Positions 6,461 to 10,228 of a stretch of DNA of 10,228 nucleotides are shown one piece after another. Each line of letters opens with the position of its first letter. Position 1 is the first letter of the stretch. Source of the stretch: Bacillota bacterium (GTDB taxonomy: Bacteria > Bacillota_E > JAJZYS01 > JAILZS01); NCBI GenBank assembly GCA_021817625.1, contig JAKASY010000022.1, forward strand, positions 1 to 10,228. The letters are read 5' to 3'. A program made the translations under genes and the position numbers. The notes under the pieces were generated by a model. It did not search any database. It had not been told where the DNA came from and saw nothing but the letters and a program-made list of their open reading frames with translations.

Positions 6461-6732
6461 TCCGCGTACACCTGCCGCGCGACCTAGCCCAGGAGTACGG
6501 CGCGCCCACCCCGGCGCTGCTCGAGCCCGCGCCGGACGTTGCCGCGGTGGTCGCGCGCCTGGAGACGCTGTATCCTGGCATGCGTCAGCGCCTGACCGAG
6601 GCCGACGGCGAGCTTCGCCCCCACCTGGCCGTGTTCGTGGACCAGAGCGACGCGCGGCGGGTGGGCGGCGTGAAGGCTCCCGTGCCGGACGGCGCCGAGG
6701 TGTGGGTGCTGAGGGCGGTGTCCGGCGGCTGA
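6457..6732 (+). CDS. MoaD/ThiS/CysO-like sulfur-carrier protein
   Basis: This is a 91-residue ubiquitin-like protein ending in Ser-Gly-Gly. The free C-terminal diglycine is what MoeB/ThiF enzymes adenylate and convert to a thiocarboxylate. Residues 1-6 (MIRVHL) form the first strand, 27-48 the helix region with LETLYPGMRQRL, 57-62 (LAVFVD) a central strand, and 79-88 (GAEVWVLRAV) the last strand before Gly-Gly. The length, the LYPGM region, the D-x-R-x-x-GG stretch (66-71) and the AV-x-GG tail resemble mycobacterial CysO more than MoaD, as judged from memory without alignment. It starts with GTG overlapping the propeller gene's TGA, and a MoeB-rhodanese gene follows 41 nt after its stop, the natural activating partner. 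No acceptor (MoaE, ThiG, CysM) is encoded nearby, so the sulfur destination is unknown. Confidence 0.88.
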   Translation: MIRVHLPRDLAQEYGAPTPALLEPAPDVAAVVARLETLYPGMRQRLTEADGELRPHLAVFVDQSDARRVGGVKAPVPDGAEVWVLRAVSGG

Positions 6733-6757
6733 CCGCGGTCAGGCGCCGGGCGTCCGA

Positions 6758-6764
6758 AAGGGGG
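6758..6764 (+). promoter_or_regulatory. Shine-Dalgarno-like site supporting the GTG start of the MoeB-rhodanese gene
   Basis: AAGGGGG lies 9 nt before the GTG at 6774. The in-frame GTG at 6702 would begin inside the sulfur-carrier gene and add 24 Arg-rich residues not expected for the family. Confidence 0.6.
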
Positions 6765-6773
6765 TGTGAGGGC

Positions 6774-7946
6774 GTGGCAACGTCTGCGTCCGATGCGGTC
6801 GAGCGCCTGTCCGGGCCCGTCCTGAGCGAGCGCCAGCAGGTGCGCTTCCAGCGCCAGATGATCCTGTCCGAGGTGGGCGTGGCGGGACAGCGCCGGATCG
6901 CCGGCGCGGCCGTTCTCGTCATCGGCGCCGGCGCTCTGGGCTCGGTCGCGTCCCTCTACCTTGCGGCCGCGGGCATCGGCACGCTCGGCGTGGTGGACGG
7001 GGACCGGGTCGAGGAGCACAACCTTCACCGCCAGATCCTGCACGGCCAGGCCGACGTCGGCCGCCCGAAGACGGAGTCGGCGCGGCATCGGCTCTCGGCG
7101 CTGGGCGATGAGGTGCGGGTGGTGGAGCACCGCCTCTTCCTCAGCCCGGAGAACGCGCTCGACGTCATCCGACCCTACGACGTCGTGGTGAACGGGAGCG
7201 ACAACTTCGCCACCCGCTACCTCGTGAACGACGCCTGCGTCCTTCTCGGAAAGCCTCTCGTCGACGCGGCCATCCTGCGCTTCGAGGGCCAGGCCCTCAC
7301 GTTCGTGCCCGGCCGCGGCTGCTACCGCTGCCTCTTCCCGTCGCCCCCGCCGCCGGGCAGCGTACCGGACTGCGCGCAGGCCGGGGTGCTTGGGGCGCTA
7401 GCGGGCGTGCTCGGCAGCCTCGAGGCGGTGGAGGCGCTCAAGCTCGTGCTGGGCCTTGGCGGCGAGGAGGGGACGCGACTCACCCTTTACGACGCCCTGT
7501 CCGGCGAGTGGCACGGCGTGCGTGTGCGGCGAGACCCCGACTGCGCGGTGTGCGGCGACCGGCCGACGATCACACGGCTCCTGGGTGACTACGCGGTGTT
7601 CTGCGGCACGGCCGCCCCCGGCGGCGAGACGGCGCCGACCGTGGACGCGACAGAGGCGGCGCGCTGGCTCGAGGAGGGACGCGCCGTGCTCGTCGACGTG
7701 CGCACGCCGGCGGAGGTGCGTGCCGGCCGGATTCCCGGCAGCCTGGCCGTTCCCTTGGCCGAGCTCGACGCGGCTGGCACGTTCTGGACCGAGGGCCGGG
7801 CCGTGCTTTGCGTGTGCGCAGTGGGCAGCCGCAGCGCGCAGGCGGCCCAGCGCCTGCGCGCCGCGGGGGCCGACGCGTACAGCCTGGCCGGCGGCGTCCT
7901 CTCCTGGCAGGCGCAGGGCCTGCCCTGGCAAGCCCCCGGGCCTTGA
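6774..7946 (+). CDS. MoeB/ThiF-type adenylyltransferase fused to rhodanese domain (MoeZ/MOCS3-like)
   Basis: This is a 390-residue two-domain enzyme that activates a C-terminal Gly-Gly carrier with ATP and passes it sulfur. Residues about 18-265 are the E1-like domain: nucleotide loop GAGALGS (51-57), D75 in VVDGD, R86 in HNLHRQ, K99 in GRPKT, D143 in NGSDNF, and a zinc site from C183-x2-C186 and C257-x2-C260. Cys200 in DCAQAGVLG sits where MoeZ/MOCS3 have the cysteine implicated in transfer. Residues about 287-385 are a single rhodanese domain with active loop C348-AVGSR, matching Cys-x4-Arg, so persulfide transfer should be intact. All catalytic residues I can name are present. The layout and length match mycobacterial MoeZ and eukaryotic MOCS3/Uba4. 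It sits 41 nt after the carrier gene, its probable substrate, and overlaps the next gene by 4 bp (TTGA). MoeB versus CysO-activating function cannot be separated by eye. Confidence 0.93.
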   Translation: MATSASDAVERLSGPVLSERQQVRFQRQMILSEVGVAGQRRIAGAAVLVIGAGALGSVASLYLAAAGIGTLGVVDGDRVEEHNLHRQILHGQADVGRPKTESARHRLSALGDEVRVVEHRLFLSPENALDVIRPYDVVVNGSDNFATRYLVNDACVLLGKPLVDAAILRFEGQALTFVPGRGCYRCLFPSPPPPGSVPDCAQAGVLGALAGVLGSLEAVEALKLVLGLGGEEGTRLTLYDALSGEWHGVRVRRDPDCAVCGDRPTITRLLGDYAVFCGTAAPGGETAPTVDATEAARWLEEGRAVLVDVRTPAEVRAGRIPGSLAVPLAELDAAGTFWTEGRAVLCVCAVGSRSAQAAQRLRAAGADAYSLAGGVLSWQAQGLPWQAPGP

Positions 7947-8293
7947 TCGACCGCTGGGCCGAGGCCGTGTTCGAGGCCTGCCGGGCGTACGGCGGCGTGA
8001 CGGAGAAGCAGCCGTGGGGCGAGGGCGAGACGGCGTTCCAGGTCGGCGGCCGCACCTTCGCGTTCGTCGTTCATGGCGAAGGCTGCTCGGTGTCGGCCAA
8101 GCCCGAGGCCGGCGAGCGCGACGCCTTCCTTGCCCTTCCCGGGTTCGAGCCCGCGCCGTACCTCGCGCGCCACGGCTGGCTCAGGATCCGCGTGGCCGAC
8201 GACGACGGCCTCGCCCGCGCGCGCCTGCTCATCGACCAGAGCTATGGCCTGTTCGCGCGCGCCACCCAGCGCAGCCGCCGGCGCCGGGACTAG
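7943..8293 (+). CDS. MmcQ/YjbR-family protein (TTG start)
   Basis: This is a 116-residue protein, the usual size for the MmcQ/YjbR (CyaY-like fold) family. Recognised features are the early aromatic/Cys helix (WAEAVFEACRAYGG, 5-18), the family PWG motif (24-26), AFQVGGRTFAFV (31-42), a KPE (53-55) as in the ligand/phosphate-binding stretch, PYLARHGWLRI (72-82), and the C-terminal helix ending in SYGLF (100-104). A short basic tail RSRRRR follows. The family is annotated as DNA-binding from structural similarity, but its cellular role is unknown. The start is taken as TTG 7943 overlapping the previous stop (TTGA). No good Shine-Dalgarno site is visible, so translation probably depends on the MoeB-like gene. 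The in-frame GTG at 7808 would add 45 residues encoded in the rhodanese region and is rejected. It is the last gene of this operon; a strong hairpin follows 12 bp after the stop. Confidence 0.85.
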   Translation: MIDRWAEAVFEACRAYGGVTEKQPWGEGETAFQVGGRTFAFVVHGEGCSVSAKPEAGERDAFLALPGFEPAPYLARHGWLRIRVADDDGLARARLLIDQSYGLFARATQRSRRRRD

Positions 8294-8305
8294 GTCCCCA
8301 CGGCC

Positions 8306-8344
8306 CGCGGCCACCGCCGAGCGTGAAGGCTCGGGGTGGCCGCG
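8306..8344. terminator. Strong hairpin in convergent gap, likely transcription terminator
   Basis: Left arm 8306-8322 and right arm 8329-8344 pair over 16 base pairs, ten (outer) plus six (inner), interrupted by one bulged G at 8316, with a 6-nt loop (GTGAAG, 8323-8328). It begins 12 bp after the stop of the YjbR-family gene. No T-run follows on either strand, so it would be a hairpin-only or Rho-assisted terminator. It lies between two converging operons and could serve both. Confidence 0.65.
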
Positions 8345-8415
8345 ATGCGCTCGTTGCGCCCCGTGGAGGCCGGGCGGCGGTCGAGTCTCGAGGGCGGGAG
8401 CGCGTCCGGGTTCTA

Positions 8416-8448
8416 CCGTCGGGCAGCGCGGCGCGCTGCCTCGCACGG
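8416..8448. terminator. Second hairpin in convergent gap, possible terminator of the minus-strand ABC operon
   Basis: An exact 8-bp stem (GGCAGCGC 8422-8429 with GCGCTGCC 8433-8440, 3-nt loop) is extended by six more pairs (8416-8421 with 8442-8448) if two single-base bulges at 8441 and 8444 are allowed. It lies about 90 bp past the stop of the minus-strand OppF-type gene. No T-run is present. The remainder of the 244-bp gap (8345-8415 and 8449-8537) shows no gene and only very short inverted repeats. Confidence 0.4.
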
Positions 8449-8537
8449 GAGCGCGCAGGTCACCATGCAGGCACTCCTGCCGATGCCGGGGGCGCAGCGG
8501 CCGGAACCGCTACGCTCTCCACCGACCACCCGTCGGC

Positions 8538-9548
8538 TCAGCGGCCCTCTTCGATGGGCACCGGCGCTACCTTGCGCACCTGGGGCAGGAAGCAGGCGGA
8601 GAGGTGCCCGGGGCCGTCCGCCGCCAGCAGGTCAGGGTGCTCGCCGCGGCAGCGGTCGACGGCGAACGGGCAGCGCTGGTGGAACAGGCAGCCCGCGTCG
8701 GACTGCTCGGCGAAGTCGGCCACGGGCGCCACGTACCGGTCCGCTCCGGCGCGCTCCAGGCCGCGCAGCACGGGCAGCGCGCCGAGCAGGGCCTGCGTGT
8801 ACGGGTGGACGGGGGACTCGATGAGCGTGTCGGTCGGGCCGCGCTCCACGACCTCACCGCGGTAGATCACGTGCATGGTCGTGCCCGCGCCGACGTAGCG
8901 CGCGGCGGCCACGTCGTGCGTGATGAACAGGATGGCGAGGCCGAGCTCCGCGCGTAGCCGCCGCAGCACCGCGAGGATGCCCAGGCGCAGGGATACGTCG
9001 ATCATCGAGACGGCCTCGTCCGCCACGAGCACCTCCGGCTCGACCGTGAGGGCGCGCGCGATGACCACGCGCTGGCGCTGGCCGCCCGAGAGCTGGTGAG
9101 GGTACTTGTAGAGGGTGTCCGCGTCGAGGCCGACGAGCTGGAGGAGCTCGCGCGCCCGCTCCTCCGGGAACGCCTGGGAGCGGCCTGTGCGCGTGGCGGT
9201 GAGGCGTAGAGGATCGCGCAGCTGGTCGCCTACGGTGCGGGCCGGGTTTAAGGCGGAGTACGGGTCCTGCTGCACGAGCTGGACCTTGCGCAGGTGGCTG
9301 TCGCGCGCGCGGCCACGCAGCGCGGTCACCTCGACGTCGTCGTGCCAGATGCGGCCACCGTCGGCGCTCTCGTAGCCGGCGAGGATGCGGCCGAGCGTCG
9401 TCTTGCCGCACCCCGACTCGCCGATCAGGGCGACCGAGCCGCCGTCTGGGATCTCGAGGTTGACGCCGCGCAGGGCGCGCACCGCGTTGCGGGCGAGGAG
9501 ACCGCCACGGCCCGGGAAGGTCTTCGTGATGCCCTCTGCCCTAATCAT
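8538..9548 (-). CDS. OppF/DppF-type ABC transporter ATP-binding protein (second set)
   Basis: This is a complete 336-residue ATPase of a second Opp/Dpp-family importer, transcribed leftwards. Walker A is GESGCGKTT (43-51), followed by the Q-loop Gln in VQQDPYSALNP (Q94), signature LSGGQ (153-157), Walker B VLVADEA (173-179) with Glu178, D-loop SMID (181-184), and H-loop His211 in FITHD. The C-terminal Opp domain has C287, C293, C300 and C319 (C-x5-C-x6-C-x18-C). The residue after the catalytic Glu is Ala where Pro is usual (DEAVSMID against DEPVSMLD in the plus-strand OppF), and the D-loop Leu is Ile. Start: the ATG at 9548 overlaps the upstream gene's stop by 8 nt (ATGATTAG). A longer in-frame start at 9704 would add 52 Arg-rich residues encoded inside the upstream gene. 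Substrate unknown; the permeases are presumably right of the window. Confidence 0.94.
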   Translation of the reverse strand: MIRAEGITKTFPGRGGLLARNAVRALRGVNLEIPDGGSVALIGESGCGKTTLGRILAGYESADGGRIWHDDVEVTALRGRARDSHLRKVQLVQQDPYSALNPARTVGDQLRDPLRLTATRTGRSQAFPEERARELLQLVGLDADTLYKYPHQLSGGQRQRVVIARALTVEPEVLVADEAVSMIDVSLRLGILAVLRRLRAELGLAILFITHDVAAARYVGAGTTMHVIYRGEVVERGPTDTLIESPVHPYTQALLGALPVLRGLERAGADRYVAPVADFAEQSDAGCLFHQRCPFAVDRCRGEHPDLLAADGPGHLSACFLPQVRKVAPVPIEEGR

Positions 9549-10228
9549 GGCCGCCCACCGCCCAGCACGCGACGTCATGGGCCGGCCCGGCGGTCGTGAT
9601 CGCGGGCCGCTCGCCCTCGCAGACCGGCATGCGCAGCGGGCAGCGGTCGCGAAAGACGCAGCCACGCTCCGGGATCGTGAGCAGCGTCGGCGGGCTGCCG
9701 GCAAGCGCCTGGGCGCGGTCCACGTCGCCCGTGAGGCGCGGGATCGCGGCCAGAAGGCCCTGGGTGTAAGGGTGCCGCGGCCGGCGCAGGACCTCCTCCA
9801 CCGGCCCCTGCTCGACCACCTGGCCGGCGTACATGACCGCGACCCGGTCGGCCAGCTCGGCCACCACGCCGAGGTCGTGGGTGATGACGATGCTCGTCAG
9901 GTGACGCTGCCGGAGGATGTCGCGCACGATCTGGATGACCTGGAGCTGCGAGAGCATGTCGAGGGCGGTGGTGGGCTCGTCCAGGATGAGCACGCGCGGC
10001 CGGAGCGCGAGCGCGAACACGAGGTTCACGCGCTGGCGCATGCCGCCCGAGAGCTCATGCTGGTACGAGGCGAGCACGCGCGCCGGGTCGAGCCCCATCG
10101 GCTCCATGAGCGCCCGGGCCTCGCGCAGCAGGGCCGGCAGGTCGCGCACCCCGTGCGAGCGGCCGAGGTCGAGGATCTGGGCGCCGACGGTCTTGAGCGG
10201 GTTGAGCGAGTCCTGCGCCGCCTGGAAG
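9541..10228 (-). CDS. OppD/DppD-type ABC transporter ATP-binding protein (second set, 5' end outside window)
   Basis: This is the C-terminal two-thirds (about 228 residues) of an Opp/Dpp-family ATPase on the minus strand. The frame is open to the window edge, so the in-frame GTG at 10149 is internal, not the start. The first visible residues, FQAAQDSLNPLKTVGAQI, are the Q-loop region. LSGGM and MRQRV follow (signature, about 10030-10050), then Walker B VLILDEPTTALD (about 9957-9992), H-loop His in VITHD (about 9873-9887), and the C-terminal Opp domain with four cysteines spaced C-x5-C-x6-C-x17-C. Walker A lies beyond 10228. It overlaps the OppF-type gene by 8 bp, so the pair should form one heterodimeric motor. 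It is a separate transporter from the one at the left edge: opposite strand, and its sequence differs throughout. Confidence 0.93.
   Translation of the reverse strand, partial: FQAAQDSLNPLKTVGAQILDLGRSHGVRDLPALLREARALMEPMGLDPARVLASYQHELSGGMRQRVNLVFALALRPRVLILDEPTTALDMLSQLQVIQIVRDILRQRHLTSIVITHDLGVVAELADRVAVMYAGQVVEQGPVEEVLRRPRHPYTQGLLAAIPRLTGDVDRAQALAGSPPTLLTIPERGCVFRDRCPLRMPVCEGERPAITTAGPAHDVACWAVGGHD

Noticed and set aside
6731..6740. Perfect 10-bp palindrome GACCGCGGTC at the end of the carrier gene
   Set aside because: Short GC-only palindrome in a 41-bp gap inside an operon, with no supporting promoter.
5240..6922. A 560-codon open frame on the minus strand over the BNR gene
   Set aside because: Shadow of the plus-strand propeller and carrier genes; low-complexity Arg/Pro/Ala composition with no recognisable motif.
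8509..8516. GCTACGCT, shared with 5239-5246, as a second promoter
   Set aside because: It would fire plus-strand into the antisense of the minus-strand ABC gene with no plus-strand gene after it; an 8-mer match is not meaningful by itself.
7456..8865. A 469-codon plus-strand open frame crossing the rhodanese region, the convergent gap and the end of the minus-strand ABC gene
   Set aside because: Arg/Ala/Pro-rich, no motif, overlaps three well-supported genes and runs through the strong hairpin.
9549..9704. Upstream in-frame start at 9704 for the minus-strand OppF-type gene
   Set aside because: Adds 52 Arg-rich residues that are a shadow of the OppD-type gene; the family N-terminus begins at the ATG at 9548.
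1..10228. CRISPR arrays, tRNA/rRNA genes, insertion sequences, phage genes
   Set aside because: Looked for on both strands; no spaced direct repeats, cloverleaf-like segments, transposase motifs or long terminal inverted repeats were seen.

Overview
The window comes from a very GC-rich bacterium. Coding regions are packed, third positions are almost all G or C, and GTG and TTG starts and Shine-Dalgarno (SD) sites such as AAGGAGG are in use. The gene mix (Opp-type ABC ATPases next to GH1 beta-glucosidases, a BNR-propeller/sulfur-carrier/MoeZ-like cluster, and an AraC regulator with its helix-turn-helix at the N-terminus) would fit a high-GC Chloroflexota or Actinomycetota lineage. That placement is a guess from composition and gene content only.

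Layout on the plus strand. Positions 1-4261 look like the tail of one sugar-uptake operon: an OppD-type ATPase (5' end outside the window), an OppF-type ATPase overlapping it by 23 bp, and two tandem GH1 family glycosidases. Both glycosidases keep the two catalytic glutamates and the Glu-Trp pair that binds the unphosphorylated sugar. The likely role is ABC import of beta-linked oligosaccharides followed by cytoplasmic hydrolysis. The binding protein and permeases should lie left of position 1. Positions 4349-5185 encode an AraC-type regulator with its own candidate promoter. Positions 5363-8293 form a second operon: a seven-unit BNR/Asp-box propeller protein, a small ubiquitin-like sulfur carrier ending in Gly-Gly (it reads more like CysO than MoaD), a MoeB/ThiF adenylyltransferase fused to a rhodanese domain (MoeZ/MOCS3 layout), and a MmcQ/YjbR-family protein. 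The first two genes and the last two genes overlap by 4 bp each.

Layout on the minus strand. From 10228 leftwards to 8538 runs a second OppD/OppF pair, again overlapping (8 bp), with the OppD 5' end outside the window. It converges on the sulfur-carrier operon. The 244-bp convergent gap (8294-8537) holds one strong hairpin (8306-8344) and a second, weaker one (8416-8448), most likely terminators.

The part least explained by known biology is the sulfur-carrier operon. An activating enzyme with its own persulfide domain and its matching carrier sit with a BNR propeller protein of unknown role, and no molybdopterin, thiamine or CysM-like acceptor gene is visible. No tRNA, rRNA, CRISPR array, insertion sequence or phage gene was seen.
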